A stretch of 64,000 bases of DNA from Candidula unifasciata (taxonomy: Eukaryota > Mollusca > Gastropoda > Stylommatophora > Geomitridae), in contig CAJHNH020000789.1 of NCBI GenBank assembly GCA_905116865.2, positions 62,001 through 126,000 of the forward strand. The letters run 5' to 3'. Position 1 is the stretch's first letter. Each line of letters begins with the position of its first letter. Under the pieces are notes generated by a model, which made no database searches, was not told the DNA's origin, and saw only the letters and a list, made by a program, of their open reading frames with translations. Of the stretch, positions 55,001 through 64,000 are shown one piece after another. The translations under genes were made by a program, and so were the position numbers.

Positions 55001-57385
55001 ATTGTGATTAAGAATTAGATGTTGTTGCGTATTATTTTTATGTATCTTATATGTGAACTGAATAATGTTTGTACGGAGTGAGGCCAAAAGGACAGAAAGT
55101 TAGAAGAGCCCAAGTGACCCTTTGAAAATATAGTTCGTTCGCTCGTTCGTTTGTTCGTTCAAATTTATGGGCACGTCAAAAGGAAAGGAAATCTGAGAAC
55201 AGTTAGGGTGACGGGAAATAAAACTAGATGTTCGTGGATAGTTTAGCATCGTGGCATAGAAGAACATTTCAATCAGACATGATTGACACACATTGAGATA
55301 GACGGCTGTAGCCATAATTGACAATTAACTATATTTGATATTTGATAAAGTATCTTGACTTGTAGTCTCAACTTCTGAAGCCACTCTTTGGAGTTTGATA
55401 ATTCTGGGGCGACTTTTAAATCAGTTTAAGTGACACATGAAGTAACATCTACCTGTACATTACCTGTCGATGTTAGGGGGAGAGATGCCGATGACTGGAG
55501 CAGAAGCTGGGGTAGAATGTCCACTAGCACAATATCTATTTGCGAAATATTCCATTGCTGGCACCGGCGGCGGCTGATGAGGTTGTGATGGTGGTATGGG
55601 AAGTCCATATGGGGGAGGGTAAAGTACATATCCTCTGCTATGTCCTGGTGGCTGCGGAACTGGTGAGTACAGAAACGGTGCCCGATTAACAGGACTAGCA
55701 TGAAACGGTACATTAAAATTGTTTGGCTGCGGATAAATAAGTGGGGTGGAAGGCATTTTCTGATTTATGCTTCTGTCAGTGAAACCTGAACTGCTTGTAA
55801 CCTGAGCTAAACTGTCTTTCATTATGGCAGAAGCTGCGCTTGTTACGTTGCCAACACCAGCAGCAAAGTTATGCAGAAACATCTGTTGAGGAATGCTTTT
55901 GCTTCTAGGAGGAGAAAAGTACGGTGACGCCCCGCCTGGTGACAAGTCTGCTGTTGCCGTATTTAAATTGTTTGGAGTCGACGGATATGGAGGGAAGTTT
56001 CCAGTAGCAGAAACTAATATGTTTTGTGTATGCGTTTCTTGAGACTTGCTGGTAACGCTTAGTTTCTCGTTGACAACGTCTTTCAGCTTGTTTCTCCCGG
56101 CGATCACTCCTTTAACAACACTCTGTTTCAAGAAAGTCACTGTTGCTTTATGTTGACCTAGCAGTTCGGCGTATTTAGATAGATCTACGCGAAGTTGCTG
56201 GGGCACTGAAGACGCAGAACTGACTTTCTCTACTTCAGGCTCAACGTTGTCGTCATTTAAGTCTATCTCATCCATTTGCCCATATGGGTTTGAACTATTA
56301 AAACCGCTTGATGTGTCTGTAATTAGGCTTCTTTCTGTATCCAACACCGCTTGAGACAATACAATTGCATTGTTCTTTTCTGGCTCCTTTAATTCAACAG
56401 ACATCTGTGTGGGTACACTTGTAACATTTGAAACTCCAGCATCAATGTTTTTCGTACCATTAGTTTCTCGACTAGGTCTGAAAAGCTGCTGAAACGCAGG
56501 AGGATTCTCGAAAGACATATCACAAATTTGTGTGTGATTTTTCGCTGCAGTGGAGACACGACAAGCACGTGATGAAATTGGGCTGACGGCAATATCTTCT
56601 GCAGTGATATCTTGGCCAGACACTTCCTGTTTGAAGCCATCTTTCTTTGTGACTGAATCTTGACTTGATAATTCTTCACGCAGTTGTTTGTCATCTGGAA
56701 GAGAAGACGGAGCTACTCTAATTCTGCTCAGGCGAAGTATTGGCACTAGGTCATTCTGTGGAGTGTTTTGTGAAACACTTTTATCTTGTGCTGTAATATC
56801 TTGGGCAGAGACCTCCTGATCGAAGTCATCTGGCTTTTTTGTGGGGTTTTCAAATGACAGCCTCTCAGACAGAAGCTGGTGCTCTTGGTGCAAACAGGGA
56901 TCTATGCTTATTCTTTTTAGCTGTAGTATTGGCAGAGGTACACTGTGTGGAACAGCTGGTGAAACACTTTTATCCTCTGGTTTTCCGCTGATATCTTTAA
57001 AACAGCCGCCTAGATTTCCTTCCCATGACATATCACCAACTACATCTGGGTCAATGATGGGATGCTCAGTTTGACTATCTGTCAGTTGGAATGAGTTATA
57101 CATCACTGCATTAGATAAATAGTGTAATTGCATTTTCCCCTCTGCTGTGCCTTGTTCAATTTCTTGAGTCTCCATTGTTTTGTCTTGTCTCGTTTCTGGG
57201 TTACCCTTTGCAAAAGAATCAACGAACACTGAAGAATTTACCACAGTTTCTAGCTGGTTTGGAATTTCTGGTATTGTATTTGCGTCTGGCACAAAAAGAG
57301 AACCCGTTTTCTCACTACAGCTAGAAGATGTAGCATGCTCATGGGATGTCTTCTGCTCACTGAGGTACGTTGTTTTTTCATCCAT
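47768..57385 (-). CDS. Unrecognised gene, first two coding exons
   Basis: Exon 1 (55464-57385) opens at ATG 57385 (MDEKTTYLSEQKTSHEHATS) and runs 640 codons to a CAG|GTAATG donor, ending in phase 2. The first in-frame stop lies inside that donor. Exon 2 (47768-47966) has acceptor TTATCTTACAG. Its first base completes an Arg codon and the next 66 codons stay open (AQFGKMVGRGSPIIRHANYV ... DPDADFFMEEGRLN) to donor-like AAC|GTATGG. The protein is rich in Ser, Thr, Gln and Pro and largely disordered. One helical segment (DLSKYAELLGQHKATVTFLK) and a Pro/Tyr-rich C-terminal part of exon 1 stand out. No family is recognised. Later exons are not seen. Confidence 0.7.
48008..48840 (+). mobile_element. 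5'-truncated LINE (RTE/BovB-like), plus
   Basis: Starts just before the reverse-transcriptase catalytic box (NLRYADDTVL), then KFKYLGTWITSGG-like and SVVTYGCE-like blocks, IWFYRKILKIPWTAKKSNQE, VLKEAGARKK, GHVMRRGKIKYVVTTGKICG and WHGGVSAQELIHVAEDRGLW. At least three frameshifts or stops break it. It lies in the intron of the minus-strand unknown gene. Confidence 0.8.
48840..49492 (-). mobile_element. LINE reverse-transcriptase fragment, minus
   Basis: About 215 codons stay open: LLSVPGKILSRIILERLKDA, EQAGFRSNRSCTDQIATLRI, YIGFIDYEKAFDSIDRESLW, KTGVRQGCLLSPLLFLLAID and DLDFADDIALLSHSRNQMRD. These are RT motifs 1-5 including the FADD box. It is truncated at both ends and abuts the opposite-strand LINE at about 48840. 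Confidence 0.9.
49493..51730. other. No recognised gene
   Basis: Mostly unique intronic sequence of the minus-strand unknown gene. 49600-49790 and 50040-50240 have repeat-like wording seen nowhere else here. 50440-50600 and 45150-45270 share a loose 'catctcc...cctccc..gagt' pattern. No exon could be supported. Confidence 0.4.
51733..51780. repeat. Poly-T tract
   Basis: About 45 consecutive T after a (TTC)n run. It could be an antisense poly(A) tail, but no element body adjoins it with confidence. Confidence 0.9.
51995..52008. repeat. Target-site duplication, left copy
   Basis: 'atagtgtataatgt', identical to 53894-53907, directly next to the (CAA)n tail of the retrotransposon. Confidence 0.9.
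52009..53893 (-). mobile_element. 5'-truncated non-LTR retrotransposon with RNase H
   Basis: On the minus strand it starts FINDLPEQIEAEKVLYADDL (RT YADD box), continues through LRRLHEYCQRWKLKVNCAKT and PTYLGVTLDRQLSLKNHIEN, then an RNase H domain (YTD.. near 52900, YEAEI, FTDSMSALQALEG, GHSGTPGNDRADRLAKKG) and a zinc-knuckle-like CQLCNYPYETVEHHLFECPK. It ends in a (CAA)n tail at 52009-52047. A 14-bp duplication (atagtgtataatgt) flanks it at 51995-52008 and 53894-53907. The RNase H start is disrupted. The clade looks I/Jockey-like (RNase H-bearing). Confidence 0.93.
53894..53907. repeat. Target-site duplication, right copy
   Basis: 'atagtgtataatgt' beside the 5' truncation point of the retrotransposon, identical to 51995-52008. 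Confidence 0.9.
53908..55463. other. Intronic sequence, no recognised exon
   Basis: Intron of the minus-strand unknown gene. 54430-54660 has LINE-tail-like wording (plus: GRPRRS, then NEDQL) but is too decayed to classify. A (GTTC)n-like patch at 55135-55162 with 'aaatttatgggcac' resembles the GAAC-tailed retroposon ends in the opposite orientation. Confidence 0.4.
55464..57385 (-). CDS. Unknown gene, exon 1 (640 codons)
   Basis: A long low-complexity exon. Residues about 150-275 contain two related ~62-residue units beginning LPILQLKRISIDP and VPILRLSRIRVAP, each followed by QEVSxQDITAxD. A predicted helix lies near residues 400-450 (ELLGQHKATVTFLKQSVVKG). Residues about 560-640 are Pro/Tyr-rich (YVLYPPPYGLPIPPSQPHQP). 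No signal peptide or transmembrane span is evident, so a cytoplasmic or nuclear scaffold-like role is possible but unproven. Confidence 0.75.
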
Positions 57386-58057
57386 ACTGTAACCAGATAT
57401 TGTTCACTGCCGAACTAATTCTGCTTCGGTCGTGTAGTTCAGATATAAACCAACCAGAATACACTGATATAACGGCTTTACCAACAAAAAGTGAAACTTT
57501 TTTTTTTTTTTTTGGGTATCTTTTTTAATCAGATAATTAAATAAACAGTCTTTGAAATACTGGAACACTATGTGAATAATTATTATTTATTTATGTCGTG
57601 GTTACCTGAATTTGCTGCGTTTAATGACTACATTCATGAGTGGATGTACTTAGTAAGTTTGTCTTAAATCAAAAACTGAAAAATGTCTCGTTTGTTCACA
57701 AAATGTGTGTATACGTTGTACTACAACTATATAAAATACATGTTTCCGCATCCAAAGTGTATATATTCTAATATTACTTCAAGTAATAGTATGCATACAA
57801 GTAATACAATCTTCCGGTAGAAAATTATTTTTAATAACGTTTTTTAATGCGATGGTAGGTTGGGCTTAGAGAGTTCCAAGTATTGGTGGTTTTATCAGAA
57901 ATACCCCATTCAAACTTTAAAGTTTATAACTAGGATGTGTGGTGTTTTTTTTTGTTTTTCGGATACTAGACACATTGTCATAGCCAGAGTTATGTTTCTG
58001 GTATCCTTTACATAAAGAGTGGTCGCTAAATTTTGGAGAATTATGACTGTTAAGAGA

Positions 58058-58182
<125 letters not shown>

Positions 58183-58191
58183 TTATGAATA

Positions 58192-58960
58192 ATAAATTAA
58201 GAACCGCCATCAGAGCACTGGGGACATTTCCATAAGCGCCCCGTTCCCATCTTCAGCAGTGAGCGCAGAGTTCCAATTTCGATAGTAATAGTACCAGTTG
58301 TTGTTGCGTACGTTCGCCGGTTGTAAATCCCGATGGAAAGACATGGTTGTTCGTCCATTTCTGGACTTCGGCTTAGTTCCAGGACCAGAGTTTTGCGTGT
58401 GCATCCGTTTTACAGATCTTGCATAGATGCACACAGACTGTTGGTTAATTGCCTCTCAGATAGATGCACTCTGATTTTAAAGGAAGTCCCCAGGTTACGA
58501 CATGCTCGTTGGGGAAGCAGTTGGTCTATTCTTGTTTTCCCCACAATGGATACCATAATCCACACGGGAAGAGAGTACCAGTAACAGTCTGATTGTATGT
58601 CCGTCTCACCCTCCTCTGAGTGTTGAGTGTGGGCCATATTCTCTAGTCACTCCTCGCTGCACTATTCTCTTCAGACGTTGATGATCTGTTTGTGTCTCTA
58701 AACTGTTTACTCGCTTCCACAAGGCCCTTACGACATCTAGCTTGTCCGGTATTGTTTGACAACAAAGTGGTGAAAAACCAGCCAATCCATCTGCCTGTTC
58801 ATTTCCCAATATACCGACATCCCCTAATGCAAATATCAAAAGGGCGCTATTTACTCGGGAACGCTGAAGCGTTGTTTGCCACTCTATACGGAGCATACCT
58901 CTCTCCGTCTTTCTCAACATGCTCAGTGAGTCAGTTACAATCACGACACGTGGTTCTTCA
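58192..58960 (-). mobile_element. RNase H-family non-LTR 3' end split by family B
   Basis: On the minus strand: MIVTDSLSMLRKTERGMLRI, SALLIFALGDVGILGNEQAD, then DIQSDCYWY, an interruption, then YRNWNSALTAEDGNGALMEM. The uninterrupted copies read QSDSYWYHRNWNSS, so the break is exactly the family B insertion at 58299-58573. Confidence 0.85.
58299..58573 (-). mobile_element. Family B retroposon with 9-bp target duplication
   Basis: Bordered by 'agtaccagt' at 58290-58298 and 58574-58582. The insert carries the family B blocks in reverse (ttgcctctcagatagatgca, gattttaaaggaagtcccca, ggttacgacatgctcgttgg). This copy sets the element's length near 275 bp. Confidence 0.85.
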
Positions 58961-59039
58961 GTTAGTGGCAGTGACCGCCTCCACCTCCAGACTCAAACTA
59001 GATGTTGTCGCACCAGAAGGTTATGGACAGGTATAATGA

Positions 59040-59420
59040 CCATCTCAGTCTTGCAGCCTGTCCTACTACCTTGTTTTCTCCATGGGCCTGTGTCAATGTT
59101 GATATCTTTCCGTTCGCGTTTGCTTATGTGCTTAAAGCTTAACATTGGTCTTCCCGCAGATCTTATCACTGTTACCAGTTCACCATACATGATTTATGTT
59201 CGAATGTGACCATTCTCCATGCGAGAGACATGTCCCAACCAACGCAGGCATCTTTGCTTTAGTAGAAAGAGGACTGCTTGGTATGGATGTCTTTTTTGAG
59301 TACACATTCATTGGGAAGTCTCGCCATGATATACCAAGAGTGCGTCCCACACAGCGCATGTGGAATGTATTCACTTGCTACTACTACTGCCACATGAGAA
59401 ATACATTCAGCACTTTCATA
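59040..59420 (-). repeat. LINE 3' fragment
   Basis: The minus strand holds pieces such as ALVGTCLSHGEWSHSNINHV and the antisense of 'gacatgtcccaaccaacgca', a wording also glimpsed near 30915. Too broken to assign a clade. Confidence 0.4.
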
Positions 59421-59654
59421 ATTATAAACCAGACGGGATGAACAAGAAATCATTGTTTAAATTACCACTGCCAACACCACCATATGAGAAACCATCCAGC
59501 TCTAACAGAGCCGCTAAATATCACATTTATAAACCAGATGGGTTGAACAGGAAATGATTGTTTTAGTTACAGCAGCTGATGGATAACGTACTCCATATAA
59601 ACAGCTCCAGAGAGCTGCGTGGCAAGGTCAAGCAATTAATTACTAGGACTAAAA

Positions 59655-60025
59655 TCCATATCCTCATCATCATCATCAGGTGCCTTGCCGACTGGCGTGG
59701 GCGATCATGGCTCTCCATAATCTGCGATCTCCTGCAGCATGTATCAGTTCGGGTGATGACACACCTCCATGCCATGCAACAAGACTGTCAAGCATCTTCT
59801 CTCGTTGTCTTCCTCTATCCCTTTTTCCACAGATCTTTCCAGTGGTCACAACATGTTCTATTTTCCCTCGTCTCATAACATGGCCGAAAAAGGGTGACTG
59901 TCTCCTTCTGATGTCTGTGATAAGTTGTCGTCGGGCTCCCGCCTCTTTCAAAATCTCTTGGTTGCTCTTTTTGGCTGTCCAAAGTATTCTAAGCATTCTT
60001 CTGTAAAACCACATCTCTGACGCAA
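59655..60025 (-). mobile_element. LINE C-terminus (RTE/BovB-like), intact tail copy
   Basis: Open for 112 codons on the minus strand: MWFYRRMLRILWTAKKSNQE, RRRQSPFFGHVMRRGKIEHV, VTTGKICGKRDRGRQREKML and AGDRRLWRAMIAHASRQGT, followed by a (TGA)n tail at 59655-59678. It serves as the reference for the many decayed copies in the window. Confidence 0.9.
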
Positions 60026-60369
60026 AATCTATATTTAGAAGGGTAAAGAATGCCCCATGGCATCTTTGAAGACATCTCCCATAACAATAAAATTGAGAAT
60101 AATCAACGACTGAACACTAATGAAACAATATATCCACCATGTTGATGACACAATTTAAGTGAGATTGTTTTATTATTTATAGTACAATTTCTTTCATAAT
60201 CACATCCCACATCAAAGCAACATGTGAAACAATACAAATTACATTTGAGTCATATCAATAATTACAAGATATATACTTTTAAAATAACAAATATATACTC
60301 CGAGAAGTTAATTAACACTGTATATCCCAATTATAACCCTGATAATTGAACAGGATATTTAGAAAAATT

Positions 60370-61125
60370 TTTACTACTTCATCATCATCATCAGGTGCCT
60401 TGCCGACTGACGTGGGCGATCATGCCTCGCCACAATCTGCGATCGCCTGCAGCATGTATCAGTTCGTGGGCTGACACACCTCCATTCCATGCAACAAGAC
60501 TGTCAATAATCTTCTCTCGTTGTCTTCCTCTATCCCTCCTTCCACAGATTTTTCCAGTGGTCACAACATGTTCCATTTTGCCTCTTCCCATAACATGGCC
60601 GAAAATGATGACTGTCTCCTTCTGATGTCTGTTATAAGTTGTCTTCGGGCTCCCGCCTTTTTAAAAAACTCTTGGCTCCGAGAAGAGTGGTAAGCATCAC
60701 TTTAGAAGTTCCAGGTAGTAAGCATCCTTTGGATATTCTCTCCAGGTGATGCCAGTGTAATGGGAAATGAGCAAGCATATAGACTGGCCGGCTCTGCACC
60801 ACTTGGTGGTGAACTGATCTATGACAAGCTAGATGTGAGAAACCCTCTGGAAGCGCAAATAGATCATTACTGTGTGAGGAGAAGGCGCTGCGAGGAGTTG
60901 CCAGGGCATCTGACCGATGCTCAACAATCAGGGGAAGGCGAGACGGATATACAATCAGACAGTTACTGATGCCATCGGAATTGGAACTCTTCTTTTGCTG
61001 CTTAAGATAGAAACGGAGCGCTTATGGGAGTATTATGAGTGCTATGACATCGATTCCTGATTCAATTTTCAAAATTCAACATTCAAAACCTCTTGGTTGC
61101 TCTTTTTGGCTATCCATATCTACTA
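60370..61125 (-). mobile_element. LINE C-terminus (RTE/BovB-like), interrupted
   Basis: 60391-60591 encodes MGRGKMEHVVTTGKICGRRD to MIAHVSRQGT on the minus strand with a (TGA)n tail at 60375-60393. The upstream part of the same LINE resumes at 61087 ('cctcttggttgctctttttg'). A plus-strand RNase H element fills the gap. Confidence 0.85.
60677..61084 (+). mobile_element. RNase H-family non-LTR 3' end, inserted in a LINE
   Basis: Plus strand: ILWIFSPGDASVMGNEQAYR, LAGSAPLGGELIYDKLDV and ELPGHLTDAQQSGEGETDIQ SDSY in separate pieces, then tail 'gattcctgattcaattttca' and 'aaattcaacattc'. Flanks 'aaaactcttgg' (60666-60676) and 'aaaacctcttgg' (61086-61097) look like the duplicated target. Confidence 0.85.
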
Positions 61126-61139
61126 CAAATTGCCAAGAG

Positions 61140-61280
61140 ACTAGTCTCAACCAATCAGCGGCCAGATTTCCAACAGTTATCGGTTACAGCGTTTGTTTAC
61201 AGATGGCTGCTCTACGGCTTGTTTATGACTCAACGGCAGTGAAATACATTTTATGCCTTTCCAGTTTTCTTCTGGCTTAA
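61140..61280 (+). promoter_or_regulatory. Possible promoter and first exon
   Basis: 'aaccaatcagcggcc' at 61147 is a good CCAAT box. 'gtttacagATGGCTGCTCT' follows about 50 bp downstream and opens MAALRLVYDSTAVKYILCLS, which stops after 25 codons. A donor could be GCA|GTGAAA near 61240, but its phase does not match the exon at 63186. 61280-61700 is AT-rich with no gene seen. Confidence 0.25.
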
Positions 61281-61699
61281 TTTTATTTATGGACATGGAC
61301 GGTTAAAAATTTTACTCTTTTTTCTTTATTTTATGGACATAAAGAAACCTGCTGATATTTGGAATTGTACAGTTTGTGCTAAACATGGTTAATGAATGTC
61401 TTCTCGACTTTTCTACTGTTTACTTTTTACATCATACTACCAAAATATTGACATTATTTATTAATTTTTTTCAGTAATAATGTTAGTTCTTCTACCATAC
61501 TTTCTTTAATATATATTACTAATATTTATTTTATTAGCTTGCGCGTTTTACATTTCTTTTTACCTAGTTGCAGTTGAGACTTTATACTGTCGTCTGCAAG
61601 AATTAGTCAAAGAAGTTAATCGTATAAAACAAAAACAGCAAGTGTTGATCATAATCAGACATTAATCTACAGGAAAAACTCAAGTATTGGAACAAAACC

Positions 61700-62265
61700 A
61701 AAGTCCAGATTTGATTTCATTTGATTCAAGAACCGACATCACAGCACTCAGGGAATTCCCACAAGCGCTCCGTCTCATCTTCAGCAGCGAGCAAAGAGTT
61801 CCGATACTAATGGTGCCAGTAGCATTCTGATTAAACGTCCGTCTTGCCTTTCCTCTCAGCCTCGAGCATCTGCCAGAACCTTTTTGTCCCCCCCCCCCCC
61901 CCCGCATCAATCTCACCAGACTGTGGTGATCCATCTACTCCTCCGAACTGTACACACTCTCCCACAAGGCACTAACCACGTCTGCCTTATCATGTATCAG
62001 TATTCCACCAAGTTGTGCAGAGCCAGCCAGTCTGTCCGTCTGTTCATTTCCCAACACATCGGCGTGCCCCGGTGAAAAAATCCAGACAATACTACTCACC
62101 CGTGTCCTCCGCAGCGAAGCATGCCACTCTGCACAAAGCATACCTGTTCTGATCTTCCTCAGCATGCTTTCTGAGTCAGTTACCATCACGATGTGTGTGT
62201 GGTCATGTTCTCTAGCAAAAATAAGTCCAGATATGGATGTATAACCAGGCTTGTTGTACATTCTG
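61700..62265 (-). repeat. RNase H-family non-LTR 3' end, minus copy
   Basis: Minus strand: VTDSESMLRKIRTGMLCAEW, HASLRRTRVSSIVWIFSPGH, ADVLGNEQTDRLAGSAQLGG and, after a poly-G run, ISIGTLCSLLKMRRSACGNS. Its first ~110 codons stay open, so it is one of the younger copies. Confidence 0.8.
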
Positions 62266-62599
62266 TTGTTCTGTTTTATGTTATTGTGTTTTTCAATTTA
62301 TTGATATTCATTTAATTGGTTTGAGTTTGAGTTTTTCAATTTAATTTTTTTTATCTGACTTATTATGTCAACTTTGAATAAAGGAATATTTAATAAAAAA
62401 ATTTTGAAGAATTAAAAAAAATTTTTGTTTTTAACTCTGTCAATCCCAAAGAACACATCATACATTCATGTGTTCCTACCCAGAAGCCTAATAAATGCAA
62501 GATGTTCCAATTTTACATCTCTCTTTACTACCCCTTGATGTTCTGATGCCAAACCTCCGTAGGACTGAAAGAGTTAAGAATCCAGCCTTCTGCTGGCTT

Positions 62600-63065
62600 C
62601 ATAGCAGCTGTGCTCACATGTCGTAGTTGTAATTGACTCACAGAGCATGTTGAGAAAGGTGGAGACAGGTGTGTAAAGTGGCAAGTATCGCTTCAGAGGC
62701 CCTGTGTAGATGGCATTATTTGGACACTTTCTCCAGATCATATTCAGGTGTTGGCAAATAAACAGGCAGAAAGACTGGCTGGTTCTGCACTGCTTGATGG
62801 TGAATTGATGCTTGACAAGCGGGATATTGTAATGGGGAGCAAATGAACAGTACGGAGGCACATATACATCTTTACCATCTGAGGAGAATGGTTCTGGGAG
62901 GATTAACTACGAGATCTGGCTGACGCTCAACACTCAAGGAAAAAGTGAGACAGAATTACAGTCAGACTATCATTGGTATTGAAACCCTGTGCTTGCTGCT
63001 GGAGATGGGGACGGAATGCTTATGGGAATGTCCTGTGATGTCAGTTCTTGATTCAACATTTATTT
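62600..63065 (+). repeat. RNase H-family non-LTR 3' end, plus copy
   Basis: 'gtcgtagttgtaattgactc', 'gagcatgttgagaaaggtgg', 'tggacactttctccagatca', 'ctggctggttctgcactgct' and the tail 'cttgattcaacatttatttt' follow the family order, with many substitutions. Confidence 0.7.
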
Positions 63066-63185
63066 TGAGAATTTACTTCATAAATAGTGTCCCAGAAATT
63101 ACTGCATGAATTATATTTGTGTTTCTCCCTTTTGATTCCTCCCATCCATTGTGATATTATTTATTTTTCTTATGTTTGTTTATAG

Positions 63186-63896
63186 ATTCTTTGGCTTGTA
63201 GTGATTTTGGTGACTGTAGAAGTATAACCTCTAGTGCAGCAGCAAGCCTAGCAACCCACCAGCCTGATCCAGTCAAGGCTGACGGAGAACAAAATCCTAA
63301 TCTAACTGCTAAAAAAGATCAAGAAAGTATCTGCCCTAAAAATCTGTTCATGGATAATGGAGAGTTTCTTTGTAGAGAAAGTATGCTGAGCTCTAAGAAA
63401 GGGGCAGAGAATGATGTAACTGATGGTTCAGTTTCAGTGAGTTATGGAACTTGTACTTCTGTCAGCCCAGTTGATGCTTGTGATATGACAAGGTATGTAT
63501 CTGGCAGCTCACTACCTTCGGATGGCCACAACTCCTCATCAGCACCTGATGGTTGTACATATCTGCAACATTTTCCATCACATCTTGATGAGAGCAGACT
63601 TGTTCTAAATAAGGGTTTTGATGCAAAGATGGAATATTCACAAGCTGTGGTGCAGAGTAAACATAAATTGGACGTTTCAAGTAATTTAGTCTCACAGAGT
63701 GAAGATGAACAAAGACGCTCGCTCAAGCTCATTCATTCAGATTCATCACATGTTCATGTAATTGAGAGGAAAGTACTCTCAGAATCAGACTTCCGTTTTG
63801 ATGAGAAATCAGACGTTTGCATGGATAGCAATCCTCATGTATGTGATGAAGATGGGATCAGCCATTTTGTTAGTGATGGTTGTCATTCCTTTTTAG
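63186..63896 (+). CDS. Large internal exon of an unrecognised gene
   Basis: Acceptor TGTTTATAG at 63177-63185 and donor TTTTTAG|GTAAGA at 63896/63897 bound 711 nt that stay open in one frame, phase 1 at both ends (symmetric, 237 codons). The peptide is rich in Ser, Asp and Cys: SLACSDFGDCRSITSSAAAS, NGEFLCRESMLSSKKGAEND, GTCTSVSPVDACDMTRYV, VSQSEDEQRRSLKLIHSDSS and SDVCMDSNPHVCDEDGISHF. No domain is recognised. It probably belongs to a gene continuing right of the window, and its earlier exons were not identified. Confidence 0.7.
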
Positions 63897-64000
63897 GTAA
63901 GACTAGTTTTTGTGCATTCTGTTATAATAATAATAATCATCAATTTTTTTTAAATGTACAGGACCCTTTTTATGACTTACAAGCAGTAGGCATATAATGC

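Noticed and set aside
61935..62261. Host RNase H gene
   Set aside because: Multiple decayed copies of the same C-terminal fragment occur in the window with shared 3' tails; it is a retrotransposon piece.

Overview
This is eukaryotic genomic DNA: genes split by GT-AG introns, an RNA polymerase III tRNA gene, 5'-truncated LINEs, tRNA-derived SINEs, MITE-like elements and very long microsatellites. The best-conserved gene, VPS8, looks animal-like, and the repeat mixture would suit a lophotrochozoan, perhaps a gastropod mollusc. That placement is inference. Host genes occupy a small part of the window; most of the rest is introns and intergenic DNA full of decayed mobile elements.

Layout. (1) 832-26966, plus strand: 14 recognisable exons of the 3' half of VPS8, the CORVET tethering subunit, ending with its RING-H2 zinc finger and stop codon. 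The 5' exons lie before the window. One exon expected from the vertebrate protein was not found between 15787 and 17551. (2) 27000-31870: SINE and LINE fragments, CT microsatellites and a 53-bp tandem array. (3) 31871-33859, plus strand: an intronless 662-residue type II membrane protein with a divergent family-31 (beta-1,3-galactosyltransferase-like) domain whose DDD motif reads NDI. (4) 33860-46190: mainly repeats, with a small membrane-protein ORF (41099-41287, minus) and a possible first exon (44705-44811, plus). (5) 46193-46265, minus: tRNA-Lys(CTT). (6) 47768-57385, minus: an unrecognised gene with a 640-codon proline/serine-rich first exon (55464-57385) that fits in phase with a second exon (47768-47966). 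The intron between them holds three LINE copies, one with clear target-site duplications. (7) 58000-63100: nested LINE/SINE insertions and one possible promoter. (8) 63186-63896, plus: a large internal exon of an unrecognised gene running off the right edge.

The most unusual pattern is in VPS8. Three separate minisatellites are each built from copies of an exon-intron junction of the gene: a 22-bp array repeats the donor of the exon ending at 5903, a ~43-bp array repeats the acceptor of the RING exon at 22177, and a ~29-bp array repeats the acceptor of the last exon at 26841. Each places a series of decoy splice sites beside the authentic one. The repeat families here can also be ordered by nested insertions with visible target-site duplications.
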